A stretch of DNA of 64,000 nucleotides from assembly GCA_903847975.1 (NCBI GenBank), contig CAINFC010000080.1:1-64000 (forward strand), in the 5' to 3' direction. Positions 34,438-43,452 of the stretch are shown here, in pieces (the first letter of the stretch is position 1; each line of letters starts with the position of its first letter). A program made the position numbers and the translations under genes. A model generated the notes under the pieces. That model ran no database searches. It worked only from the letters and a program-made list of their open reading frames with translations, and was not told the origin of the DNA. This stretch comes from an uncultured Acidobacteriota bacterium (GTDB lineage Bacteria > Acidobacteriota > UBA6911 > CAINFC01).

Positions 34438-36150
34438 TCAGGGCACTTCGCCGATCTGCGCCAGTCCGGATTGCCAGAAGCCCTTCAGGAAATCGGCGCG
34501 CCCGGATTTGATCGCCGTATCCCCCGTCGCCCGGGACATATCCAGATCGGCAATCAACACCTCCTCCTCCAGCATGGACGCCTCCCGCATCAGGTTTCCC
34601 CCGGGATCGACAATCCGGCTCTGGCCATGGCTCCCTTCCATCTGCGGCTGCAGCCGCTGGGGCGCATTGGCATGCACGATGTAGACGTTGTTTTCCACCG
34701 CACGCGCCTGCACCTGAGCACGGTAGGGATCCATCTTGGACTCCGCCCGGATCCCCGACTCCCAGCTGATGTAAAAAACCAGCCGGGCGCCCTTCATCAC
34801 CGGAAGCCGAACCAGCTCCGGATAGCGGGAGTCGTGGCAGATGATCAGCGAACAGACGATATCGTCGACCCGGAAGACCGCCAGGCGGTTTCCGGCCCTG
34901 GCCCATGGCATATCTCCGCCCACCAGCTGGATCTTGGCCTGCCGGTAGATCCGCTCCCCCTTCGGGCTGATCACCAGGGCGGTATTATGGCGCTGCCCGT
35001 CGATAAACGCGGGCGTTCCTATAACAGCGTAAATCCGGTTGTCGCGACAGGAAGCGGCAATTTCCTCCTCAGCGGCCAGAAGTTCTTTTTCGGTGTAGCG
35101 CTCGATCTCATCTTTATAATAGCCGGTCAGGATGCACTCCGGGAATACCGCCACGCGCACCCGCTGCCTCGCGCATTGCGCCAGGTAGGCCTGAATCCGG
35201 CGTACATTCTCCGCCAGGGAATGACCGGAAATCATTTGCACCGCGGCCACGCGGATCCGGTCCGGGCGGCTTTCGCGCTGGTTTCTCTGCTCCCGGGCCA
35301 GCGGCCCGGCAAAAGCTTCCGGTCGCCGCAGCCGCATGCCGTCCCAGTTGCCCTGCATGATCCGCACGTCGGTGATCGCCACTCCTTCCGCCGCCTGGTT
35401 GACCAGGACCCCTCCCCGGTGGTCCGTAATCAGGCTTTGCTCCGGGTGGCAGAAGACCATACCGGCCCCGTTTTCCCGGGCCCGGGTGCGCATCATAATG
35501 TCATTCCATTCGCCGCGGCTTCCGTAGCTGGGCGCCACGATGAACCGCGCGCCGTCGACCGCCAGGGCACGGGCTACTTCCGGAACCTGGCGCTCATAGC
35601 AGATCATCATGCCCATCCGGCCGAATTCGGTGTCGAACGCCTTGATCTCCCATCCCGGGTGGTAAAAGCCGGGATCGAAATAGTCTTCCGCCAGGTGCGT
35701 TTTCCGGTGGTTGTGCAGTACCTGCCCGTCGGGCCCGACCCACATGGCGGAGCCGTAAATCAGGCCGCCCTCTCTTTCCGAGTAGCCGAATACCAGGTGG
35801 ACCTTCAGCTCCCGGGCCAGGGCCCGGATTTTCGAAACATAAGGCCCCTCCCGGGTTTCGGAAATATCGAAAAAGCGCCGGTCGATCTGCGGACGATCCT
35901 TGCTGCGCAGCACTTCATTAATCAGGTATCCTTCCAGAATGCCTTCGGGAGCCACCAGAATTCGGGCTCCCTGGCCCGCGGCCTGCCGGCACATCGCTTC
36001 CAGCTTTTTCCAGTTGGACTCCTTGTCCCACTTGACCGGGACAAAGGAAATGCTCGCCAGGCGAACCGTCTTGAATTCAGCGGGCTCCTGACCCGGACAA
36101 ACCACTCCGCTCGCCAGCAGCAGCAGGAGAATGCGCGCCCATGCCTTCAT
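34438..36150 (-). CDS. Tandem double nitrilase-superfamily hydrolase, secreted
   Basis: 570 aa with a signal peptide (1-20) and two complete carbon-nitrogen hydrolase domains. Domain 1 (about 28-270) has E69, K150 and C184 ('MMICYERQ'). Domain 2 (about 297-560) has E338, K406 and C438 ('IICHDSRY'). Both Glu-Lys-Cys triads are intact, so both halves may be active on amides or nitriles. This is the last gene of the minus-strand glycan operon, 24 bp after the glycosyltransferase gene. A role in amide removal or amide transfer on an exported glycan is possible but speculative. Confidence 0.85.
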   Translation of the reverse strand: MKAWARILLLLLASGVVCPGQEPAEFKTVRLASISFVPVKWDKESNWKKLEAMCRQAAGQGARILVAPEGILEGYLINEVLRSKDRPQIDRRFFDISETREGPYVSKIRALARELKVHLVFGYSEREGGLIYGSAMWVGPDGQVLHNHRKTHLAEDYFDPGFYHPGWEIKAFDTEFGRMGMMICYERQVPEVARALAVDGARFIVAPSYGSRGEWNDIMMRTRARENGAGMVFCHPEQSLITDHRGGVLVNQAAEGVAITDVRIMQGNWDGMRLRRPEAFAGPLAREQRNQRESRPDRIRVAAVQMISGHSLAENVRRIQAYLAQCARQRVRVAVFPECILTGYYKDEIERYTEKELLAAEEEIAASCRDNRIYAVIGTPAFIDGQRHNTALVISPKGERIYRQAKIQLVGGDMPWARAGNRLAVFRVDDIVCSLIICHDSRYPELVRLPVMKGARLVFYISWESGIRAESKMDPYRAQVQARAVENNVYIVHANAPQRLQPQMEGSHGQSRIVDPGGNLMREASMLEEEVLIADLDMSRATGDTAIKSGRADFLKGFWQSGLAQIGEVP

Positions 36151-36174
36151 AATTTCACCCCTTCCTGGTTTCCT

Positions 36175-38490
36175 TCATCGCCTGGCCTGAATCATTTTCC
36201 GGTATAACGACTCCAGCCGCCCCGCGGCCGCTTCCCAGCTATACTTTTCCACCGCCACCCGCCGCCCGGCGGCCCCGAGGTGGCGGCGGAGCTCTTCATC
36301 CCGGAACAGAACACCGATCCCGGCGGCCATTTCCGCCGGTGTGTCGGCCAGCCACACATTTTCCCCGTGAACCGCCGGCAATCCGGCGCAGGCCAGCCGC
36401 GTGGCCAGAACCGGACGCTGCATGGCCCAGGCTTCCAGAATTTTTCCGCGAATGCCGACTCCCAGCCGCAAGGGGACGACATAAACCGATGCCCGCAGCA
36501 GATGGGGCCTCAGGTCCTCGACGTAGCCGGTCACCGTGATTTTCCCCGACCGGGCCAGGGCGCTGATCTCCCCGGGAGGGCTGGACCCGACAATCGACAG
36601 CCGGACCTCGGGAAATTCCTTTTCCACCAGGGGAAAAACTTCCCGGCAAAAGAAAAGCATGGCTTCGCAGTTGGGATGATGGTTGAAGGAACCCACAAAA
36701 ACCAGGCGGTGCGGCTCTTCGGCCATTGGACAGCAGGCCGGGTCGAAATGCTCCAGATCCACTCCGGTGGGGATGACCTCCAGCCGCCGGCTGTCCATCA
36801 GCCCGGCAAAAAACCCGGCGTCCTTGGGCGTCATGCATATCACTGCGTCCGGCCGGCTCATCAGACGAATTTCCCGGTGCATGACCTGCATGTAGTTGTA
36901 AAACCAGAACACCTTCTGCAGCCAGTTGGGCCGTATGCGGGCCTGAAGACGGCAGGCCGCATAGTTCACCTCATGCTCCGTCAGAATTTGCGGGATCGGA
37001 CAACCGTCGAGAATATAGGCGGCCATCTGCGCATATTCGTAATGAATCAGGTCGAAGCTCTCCTTTTCCAGCTCTTCCAGCAGAGCGCGCCGGAAAGGTG
37101 TGGAGTAAAAGGCGTCGAAAGGCTCGTAAATAAAAAGGCTCCGGATGTAGTCCGGGTCCCGGCGCAGGACCCGCACCGATGCGCAGAACTCCCGCAGGGG
37201 CTCCGCCCGTTCCAATTCCGCCGGGCTCTCGGCAAAGGTCAGCACCGAAACCTTGTGGCGGCGGGCCATCCGCCGGATCAGGTGGAACATGCGCCCCGCG
37301 CCGGCATGGTGCCCGAGGTGCGGAAGGTAGGCGGTAACCATCAGGATCCGGAGGGGCATCCCCTCTCCCGGAGATTTTTTGCTGGGATCGTAATAAAAGC
37401 GGTATCGCTCCTCCAGCTCGCGAAAAATCTCCCGTTCCCTGCGGGCCGGAGCCGGCTCCTGGCGGCGAAGAAGCAGGACCTGCGGCAGGAGGCGCAGGGC
37501 CTGGGCCAAAGCCGGCGCGCATTCGCTGCCGCGGCCCAGCAGAATCCGCATCCAGCAGGCGGGAAAAACCAGGCCGTGCCACAGCAGGTTTTTCCAGTCG
37601 TGAAGGTTCACCCAGGCGAAAAGGAGCTGGTTCCGCAGGATCAGCACTTCCAGGTCGCGGGCAGCGAAGCGCCGGGCACTGGAGGCCCGGTGCTCGTGGT
37701 GCACCCGGCTCCGGGGCGCAAAAAGAACTTTCCAGCCGCGTTTCCATGCCCGGAACGAAAGGTCGGTATCCTCCACGTAGCAGGGTGAGTAAAGCTCGCG
37801 GAGCCCGCCCAGGGCCAGGTACTTTTCGCGATGAAAGGCGCTGGAACCGCCCCCGGCGTAAAAAATAGGCACGTAGCCCCGCTGCTCATCCCACTCCTGC
37901 GGCGGCTGGTGAGCGAAGGAAAACCATCCGCGGCGCAGGAAAGCGGCCGTTTTCCCGGTCTCCTCTCTCGGCCGGGCGGGATCCAGGAAATCGACCTGGG
38001 AACTGACGGCGAACGTGTCTTCGTCGAACCCTTCCAGGAGGGGGCGCAGGAAGTCCGGCTCCACCCGCATGTCGTTGTTGAGCAGCACCACGAACGGATG
38101 GCCGGCCAGCTCCACGCCGTGGTTGTTGCCCTTCGAAAAGCCCATGTTTTCCGGCAGGGAAACCAGCTTCACCTCCGGGAAGTTGCCCCGGACAAAAGAG
38201 ACGCTGTCGTCCGAGCTGCCGTTGTCGACCACGATGATTTCATGTTCGCCGTGGTCGCTGCGAACCGCCTCGACCACCGAAGGCAGGTTTTCTTCGAGCA
38301 GACGGCGCCCGTTCCAGTTCAGGATGATGATGCTGGCCCGCCGCTCGTGCCGTTCGGGAAGAGGCCTGCTCCCGGCAGACACCACGGGCCGCCGCCTCCC
38401 TTCCAGGAGGCGGCCGGCCAGAACCAGGATCCATGCCGGCACGAACAGCGCCAGCGAGGCGACACCCAGCAGGAACCGAATCACGCTCAT
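36175..38490 (-). CDS. Bifunctional glycosyltransferase: GT2 domain fused to GT4-type domain
   Basis: 771 aa. After an N-terminal hydrophobic segment (about 3-25), a GT2 domain (about 52-300) shows 'SIIILNWNG', 'VVDNGSSDDS', 'LLNNDMRV' at the DxD position and 'YVEDTDLSFRAW'. From about residue 375 a GT4/GT1-type domain follows with 'GAGRMFHLIRRMA', 'TEHEVNY', 'VIPTGVDLEHFDP', 'VFVGSFNHHPN' and a C-terminal Rossmann half. The enzyme probably adds two sugars in succession at the cytoplasmic face of the membrane. The ATG at 38490 has GGAGAG upstream and is preferred to the TTG at 38532 that overlaps the ATPase gene. Confidence 0.88.
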   Translation of the reverse strand: MSVIRFLLGVASLALFVPAWILVLAGRLLEGRRRPVVSAGSRPLPERHERRASIIILNWNGRRLLEENLPSVVEAVRSDHGEHEIIVVDNGSSDDSVSFVRGNFPEVKLVSLPENMGFSKGNNHGVELAGHPFVVLLNNDMRVEPDFLRPLLEGFDEDTFAVSSQVDFLDPARPREETGKTAAFLRRGWFSFAHQPPQEWDEQRGYVPIFYAGGGSSAFHREKYLALGGLRELYSPCYVEDTDLSFRAWKRGWKVLFAPRSRVHHEHRASSARRFAARDLEVLILRNQLLFAWVNLHDWKNLLWHGLVFPACWMRILLGRGSECAPALAQALRLLPQVLLLRRQEPAPARREREIFRELEERYRFYYDPSKKSPGEGMPLRILMVTAYLPHLGHHAGAGRMFHLIRRMARRHKVSVLTFAESPAELERAEPLREFCASVRVLRRDPDYIRSLFIYEPFDAFYSTPFRRALLEELEKESFDLIHYEYAQMAAYILDGCPIPQILTEHEVNYAACRLQARIRPNWLQKVFWFYNYMQVMHREIRLMSRPDAVICMTPKDAGFFAGLMDSRRLEVIPTGVDLEHFDPACCPMAEEPHRLVFVGSFNHHPNCEAMLFFCREVFPLVEKEFPEVRLSIVGSSPPGEISALARSGKITVTGYVEDLRPHLLRASVYVVPLRLGVGIRGKILEAWAMQRPVLATRLACAGLPAVHGENVWLADTPAEMAAGIGVLFRDEELRRHLGAAGRRVAVEKYSWEAAAGRLESLYRKMIQARR

Positions 38491-38518
38491 AGCCTGGCTC
38501 TCTCCGTCGATTCCGGTT

Positions 38519-39814
38519 TCATTCCCGGGCAACTCCTTCCTCCACCCGGTGCCGCAGGGCAGCCGGCATCCGGAACATGCCGTAGACCAACCGGGAGCTC
38601 TGAATGGTGAAATGCAGCGCGTTGTCCACCCAATCGCACATTTCGTGCTTCAGCAGGGCCCCCTGGGCCACCGCCGGAGAAAGGGTATAGGCACCCGGGG
38701 CCAGGTGCGGCAGCTGCAGCAGGAAGTCCACGGTGCACACCTGCCCGGGCCGGCCGGGGGGCAGCGGGTAATCTTCATGCAACGTGTTGGTGGCCGAAAT
38801 CTCCACACCCAGCCGGTCCCGCAGGGTAAAACCGACGATCGGACGGGGCAGCTCGGCCCGGTAACGAACGCTGATCCGCACCCGGGCGGCTTCTCCGGTG
38901 AAAAGTTCGCGGCGCGCGCGCCCGAGCGGGTCCATCAGCTCTACCCCCAGAACCTCCGCCCGGCCGTCGCCAAAGCGGTGATCCATGGCCGGAAGGCCGA
39001 TGACGGGTGCCAGCTGGGGATCCGGCTCTTCCGGCTCCGCATCCGCGGATGGATCCAGGGAATTTTCTTCGCCCTGCTCCTGCTGGCGGGCGAAAATCAG
39101 GGCCCGGTATCGCTGAACCACGGCGTCCGGCCGGTCGTCCATGATCATCCGGCCATGGTCCAGAAGGATGCACCTCTGGCAGAACCGGGTGACCGCCGAA
39201 AGGTCATGGGTGACCAGCAGGATGGTGACTCCATCCTGCCGCAGACGGTGAATGCGGTGCAGGCAGCGCTGCTGAAAAAGGAGGTCTCCGACCGCCAGGG
39301 CCTCGTCCACCAGCAGGATTTCAGGGTCCACATGGATGGCCACGGAAAATGCCAGCCGCATGAACATCCCCGAGGAGTAGGTCTTGACCGGCTGCTCCAG
39401 GAAAGGGCCGATATCGGCGAAGCGGACGATATCGGCGAAGCGGCCGTCCATCTGGCTTTTGCTCAGCCCCATGATGGCCCCGTTCATGTACACGTTGTCG
39501 CGCCCGGAAAATTCCGGATTAAAGCCGGCGCCCAGTTCCAGCAGGGCGGATACCTTGCCGCGAACGAACAGATCGCCCCCGGTCTGGCCGAGCGTACCGG
39601 CGACAATCTGCAGGAGCGTGCTCTTCCCCGAGCCGTTCTGCCCGATGACTCCGACGGAGCTGGCTCGCGGCACTTCCAGGCTGATATCCCGCAGAGCCCA
39701 GAATTCATCGGTCCGGTGCTTGCGGCGGGTCACGATTTCCAGAAATTTATCGGATGGCCTCCGGTAAACCGGATAGCATTTCGACAGGTGCACAGCCGAA
39801 AGAACCGCGCTCAT
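38519..39814 (-). CDS. wzt: Polysaccharide ABC transporter ATP-binding protein with C-terminal Wzt-type carbohydrate-binding domain
   Basis: 431 aa. Walker A 'GQNGSGKST' (58-66), signature 'YSSGM' (146-150), Walker B 'ILLVDEALAVGD' (about 166-177) and switch His203 are present. A linker rich in Glu and Pro (about 230-255) leads to a beta-sandwich (about 265-400) in the position of the O-antigen-end-recognition domain of Wzt proteins, which suggests that a chemically capped chain is selected for export. The start overlaps the stop of the permease gene by 4 bp (ATGA). Confidence 0.9.
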   Translation of the reverse strand: MSAVLSAVHLSKCYPVYRRPSDKFLEIVTRRKHRTDEFWALRDISLEVPRASSVGVIGQNGSGKSTLLQIVAGTLGQTGGDLFVRGKVSALLELGAGFNPEFSGRDNVYMNGAIMGLSKSQMDGRFADIVRFADIGPFLEQPVKTYSSGMFMRLAFSVAIHVDPEILLVDEALAVGDLLFQQRCLHRIHRLRQDGVTILLVTHDLSAVTRFCQRCILLDHGRMIMDDRPDAVVQRYRALIFARQQEQGEENSLDPSADAEPEEPDPQLAPVIGLPAMDHRFGDGRAEVLGVELMDPLGRARRELFTGEAARVRISVRYRAELPRPIVGFTLRDRLGVEISATNTLHEDYPLPPGRPGQVCTVDFLLQLPHLAPGAYTLSPAVAQGALLKHEMCDWVDNALHFTIQSSRLVYGMFRMPAALRHRVEEGVARE

Positions 39815-40623
39815 AGCACATCGGAGAATTCGCGCTTGCCGACGCGAAACACCGCTCCTCCTAAAATAAAGATCGCCAGGGACACCAGGAATCCCTGCAG
39901 CAGCGCGGCCGGGTCCGGACTTCGGCCCTGCAGCAGGCAGGCCCGATACCCGTCCACCACCACCGACATCGGGTTGAATTGGGCCAGAGGCCGCAGCCGC
40001 TCGGGAAGCATGTCCAGGGTGTAAAAAATCGGTGTAAACCAGAACCAGAGAGTCATAACCACCTGGAGAACCTGCGCGGTATCCCGCAGAAATACCTGCA
40101 GCGTGGCCACCAGCCACCCCAGGCCCAGGGAGAACAAAAACAGGATGATCCAAAGCAGCGGCAGCAGCAGAACCCTCCCGTACAGCCCCTGACTCCACGC
40201 CAGGGCCAGGAGCAGAATACCGAGCCCGATCCAGTGGGCCACCAGGTTGGCCAGAAACAGGGACAGCGGAACCATCTCCACCGGAAACTTGGTTTTCTTC
40301 ACCAGGTTGGCGTAGTCGATCACCATGTTGACCGACCGGATCACGGTGTCCTGAAAGAGAAGCCAGGGAAGAATCCCGCAAAAAAGAAACAGGGCGAAGC
40401 TGTCCGTTCCGGTCTTCACCAGGGCCTTCTGCCGGAGGACCACCGAGAAAACAAAGGTGTAGGTAAAGAGCAGCATCAGCGGGTGGATGACTGCCCAGAA
40501 AAAGCCCATCAGGGATCCGATGTAGCGGCTTTTCAGATCGCGCACCACCAGGTTCCGAAGCAGATTCCTCTGCAGCAGCAGCTTGCGGAGGAAATTTTGG
40601 CAGATCGTCCAGGCATCCCGCAT
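39811..40623 (-). CDS. wzm: Polysaccharide ABC transporter permease (ABC-2 type)
   Basis: 270 aa, six predicted membrane helices. The N-terminal amphipathic stretch 'NLVVRDLKSRYIGSLMGFFWAV' precedes helix 1, and 'LPERLRPLAQFNPM' is the typical ABC-2 loop near the C-terminus. Together with the ATPase at 38519 it forms a Wzm/Wzt exporter moving undecaprenyl-linked polysaccharide across the inner membrane. It overlaps the ATPase by 4 bp and follows the DUF1972 glycosyltransferase gene by 10 bp. Confidence 0.9.
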   Translation of the reverse strand: MRDAWTICQNFLRKLLLQRNLLRNLVVRDLKSRYIGSLMGFFWAVIHPLMLLFTYTFVFSVVLRQKALVKTGTDSFALFLFCGILPWLLFQDTVIRSVNMVIDYANLVKKTKFPVEMVPLSLFLANLVAHWIGLGILLLALAWSQGLYGRVLLLPLLWIILFLFSLGLGWLVATLQVFLRDTAQVLQVVMTLWFWFTPIFYTLDMLPERLRPLAQFNPMSVVVDGYRACLLQGRSPDPAALLQGFLVSLAIFILGGAVFRVGKREFSDVL

Positions 40624-40633
40624 GTTGTTCCTT

Positions 40634-41776
40634 CTACCGGGAAGCCGTGTTCCCTGCCGGAGCCTTGCCGGGAATGTCCTTCCGCCGGCGGAGCGACTGA
40701 AAGATCCGCTCGTAGGAGGTGGTTACCGTCTCCCAGTTGTAACGGCTGGCCACCCGCAGCCGGGCCGATTCTCCTTTGGCTTCGCGCAGCCGCGGGTCTC
40801 CCTCCGTCTCCCGCATGATGCGGGCCAGGTCGGCGGCATCGTTTTTCCGGTAAAAAAATCCCGTTTCCCCCAGGACTTCCCGGTTTTCCGGCGTATCGTT
40901 GGCCAGAACCATATTGCCATAGCCCATGCCCTCCACCAGGGCCGGGTGCGTACCGCCCACTTCCGTAGCCTGAAGGTAGGCCCAGGCCCGGGCCTGCAGG
41001 GCATGATACTCCTTTCCGTACACCGCGCCGGTAAAGTGAACCCCTTCCCCGGCATAGCTCCTCAGCCAGTCGATATAGGATCGGGCATAGGGCGCATCGC
41101 CGACAAGGAGCAGCGGCAGCCGGCTTCCGGAACGGCGGTGGGCTTCGAGGACCACATGGGCATTATTTTCGGGCTCCAGCCGGCTGACGTAAAGATAGTA
41201 GCCGCGCGGGGCAATGCCCAGCGAACCGAGCAGCCTGCTTTCTTCCGTTTCCAGGCGGCTGAATCCATAAGGGATGCACTCGGTTTCCTGGCGATGCTCC
41301 CGGCGGTAATATTCCTGAATCACGCCGGCATCGGAAATCAGCCGGTCGGCCAGCCAGATGGAAAGGAATTCCGAGAGGCGATACCAGCCCCTGCCGAGCG
41401 GCCCCCATTTCTGGCGCTGACGCTCGATGCCGTCCAGGTTCAGCAGGGAAGGGATACCGCCCAGGTGCAGGACCGCGCAGCAGAATCCGTTGGCCGCGTT
41501 GCAGATCAGAATGGCGTCAAACGGCTGAAACATGGCCCACAGCGCCGACAGCAGAGAGTGGACCGGGGTGTCCAGATACTTATGGCGGATGGTGGGCAGG
41601 ATTTTGAGCTGTACGCCGCGGTACTCCTTTCTTTTTTCCGATGCATAGTGCGATCGGCAGAACACCGTTACCGTATGGCCGCGCTCCACCAGGCGAACGG
41701 CGAGCTCTTCTGCGAAGGTTTCAAATCCTCCGTAGTTGGCTGGGATGCCCCGTGTTCCCAAAATACCAAGCTTCAT
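40634..41776 (-). CDS. GT4-family glycosyltransferase with DUF1972 N-terminus
   Basis: 380 aa. 'MKLGILGTRGIPANYGGFETFAEELA' at the N-terminus is characteristic of the DUF1972 rhamnosyltransferase-like branch of GT4. Later blocks are 'LLNLDGIERQRQKWG' and 'YVSRLEPENN', then 'EVGGTHPALVEGMGYGN' with the E-x7-E nucleotide-sugar motif. Homologues transfer rhamnose or a related sugar during surface polysaccharide assembly. It lies within the minus-strand operon between the small membrane protein and the exporter. Confidence 0.88.
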   Translation of the reverse strand: MKLGILGTRGIPANYGGFETFAEELAVRLVERGHTVTVFCRSHYASEKRKEYRGVQLKILPTIRHKYLDTPVHSLLSALWAMFQPFDAILICNAANGFCCAVLHLGGIPSLLNLDGIERQRQKWGPLGRGWYRLSEFLSIWLADRLISDAGVIQEYYRREHRQETECIPYGFSRLETEESRLLGSLGIAPRGYYLYVSRLEPENNAHVVLEAHRRSGSRLPLLLVGDAPYARSYIDWLRSYAGEGVHFTGAVYGKEYHALQARAWAYLQATEVGGTHPALVEGMGYGNMVLANDTPENREVLGETGFFYRKNDAADLARIMRETEGDPRLREAKGESARLRVASRYNWETVTTSYERIFQSLRRRKDIPGKAPAGNTASR

Positions 41777-41837
41777 AAATCACACGGCCCGCTGCCCTCA
41801 GAGCCGGCGGGATCGCCGCAACCGTTGCGTCTTCCCT

Positions 41838-42041
41838 TCAGGAATCGCTCCGCTCCCGGCCGCCGGTTCGACCGGCGGAGCGCTCCATCCAGACGGGAGT
41901 AACCAGGAACCAGAGCACGGCCAGGATCAGCAGGACGCTCTTGGCCTGGTCGAGCGGGATCTGATCGACAAAAAAAAGCAGAGAAGCCAGGAGCGATCCC
42001 AGCAGGGAAAGCCAGGAAACAAGGGGAGCGATCCGTATCAT
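41838..42041 (-). CDS. Small two-helix membrane protein coupled to the NCS1 permease
   Basis: 67 aa with two hydrophobic segments (about 7-25 and 35-52) separated by a short acidic loop, and a basic, polar C-terminus. Its ATG overlaps the stop codon of the NCS1 permease by 4 bp, which indicates translational coupling. No family was recognised. It may stabilise or regulate the permease, as small subunits of other transporters do. Confidence 0.65.
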   Translation of the reverse strand: MIRIAPLVSWLSLLGSLLASLLFFVDQIPLDQAKSVLLILAVLWFLVTPVWMERSAGRTGGRERSDS

Positions 42042-43450
42042 CCGATGCCCTCCGACGGCCGGCCGCCCGGCCGCGACTTTCGCTGCATGGCCAAGCTCAG
42101 CAGCAGGTAAAGAAGGGAGGCCAGGAACCACCCGGGCAGGCCCACAAAATATATCTGGATGTTCCCCCGGAGAACCAGCAGCGCGGAAGCGGCCACCGTG
42201 ACAAGCCAAGACAGTCCGGCCGCCCAGTTGACGCTCCGTCCGGTTGCCTCGCAGTAGTACTTCTGCATGCCCAGCCGGTCGACCACCCAGAAGTCGACGA
42301 AGACCACCGCGCCCATGGGCATAAGAATCATGCCCCAGAGAGCCACGAAATCCAGCAGGCGCATGGTAACCAGAGGGAAAATGGCGGTGAGGCTGGCCGT
42401 CAGTCCCACCGCAAAAGTCACCCAGAACCGTGAAGACCGGGGAATGATGGCCTGAAATGCCAGCCCGGCGCGATACAGGGTAGGGTTGGCCGTCGTCCAT
42501 CCGGCGGCGATGACGCAAAGCAGTCCGGCGATCCCGCAGGCCCGGAAGGCCAATGGCCCGGGCAGAACCGCCGTATTGGCGGGATTCTCGTGCAGCTGCA
42601 GGGCAAAAAGGATGGAGGCGGTGATCCAGGCCATGTAGTGGCCGACGAACATGCCGGCAGCCGATGCAAGCCCGTACCACGACTTTCGCGCAAAGCGGAA
42701 CAGGGTCAGGTCGGCCATTCCGATGTGCCACGCCATGTTGCAGAACCAGGCGAAAAACATAGTGTGCCAGAAGGTGAACTTGGTTTGACCGTCCAGCGGG
42801 TCCCCCCCCTTCCAGATCACCTCCTGCGCCAGGTTCCAGAATTCTCCCGGCGACTTCATTCCCAGCTCGTGCAGCCCGATGATACCGAAGGCGATAAAGA
42901 TCACCACCATCCACGGTACGGCGATGTTGGCAAAGCGTGCGACGGACTTGTACCCCAGGGCAGCAATGAGCGAAAAAAGTAAGCCCATGACCAATACCCC
43001 GAGCACCCAGCCCCAGCTGTTGGGCAGCAGATCATTGAGCCCCGGCATCCGGAACCGGAACCACACCCCGAGGGCGGTAGTGGAAACAGTGATCATGGCA
43101 CCGGCCAGGAAGGAGAACATAACTCCGTTGGCCACGTTGTAGACGGTCACCAGCCTTCGGCCGCAGATTTTTTCGAGCTGGTAATACAGAGTCATTCGGG
43201 CCCGGGTGGCAATCGGAGCGGTCAGCAGCGTCCAGCTAAGCACCGCGAGGATGTTGCCCAGCAGCAGGCCGAACAGCATGTCAAAGGCGCTGACACCTCC
43301 GGCGATGAACAGCGGCCCGATCATCAGTTCGGTGCCGGCCACGTGTTCCCCGGCGAATTGCCCGACATAGCTTTTCAGGCCGAGGCGCCCTTCTTCCGGC
43401 ACCGGCTCCCGCTCGTATTCTCCGGTTGTCCTGTGCTGCGCTTCCGCCAT
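42038..43450 (-). CDS. NCS1-family permease (cytosine/purine/allantoin type)
   Basis: 470 aa, about 12 membrane helices. The start 'VGQFAGEHVAGTELMIGPLFIAGG', the 'VPWMVVIFIAFGIIGL' helix and 'MLFAWFCNMAWHIGMADLT' region fit the NCS1 (CodB/Mhp1-like) fold, but conserved residues for a particular substrate cannot be fixed. The ATG at 43450 is 2 bp after the epimerase stop and keeps the gene in the operon. A nucleobase-type permease within a polysaccharide operon is unusual. Confidence 0.85.
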   Translation of the reverse strand: MAEAQHRTTGEYEREPVPEEGRLGLKSYVGQFAGEHVAGTELMIGPLFIAGGVSAFDMLFGLLLGNILAVLSWTLLTAPIATRARMTLYYQLEKICGRRLVTVYNVANGVMFSFLAGAMITVSTTALGVWFRFRMPGLNDLLPNSWGWVLGVLVMGLLFSLIAALGYKSVARFANIAVPWMVVIFIAFGIIGLHELGMKSPGEFWNLAQEVIWKGGDPLDGQTKFTFWHTMFFAWFCNMAWHIGMADLTLFRFARKSWYGLASAAGMFVGHYMAWITASILFALQLHENPANTAVLPGPLAFRACGIAGLLCVIAAGWTTANPTLYRAGLAFQAIIPRSSRFWVTFAVGLTASLTAIFPLVTMRLLDFVALWGMILMPMGAVVFVDFWVVDRLGMQKYYCEATGRSVNWAAGLSWLVTVAASALLVLRGNIQIYFVGLPGWFLASLLYLLLSLAMQRKSRPGGRPSEGIG

Positions 43451-43452
43451 GG

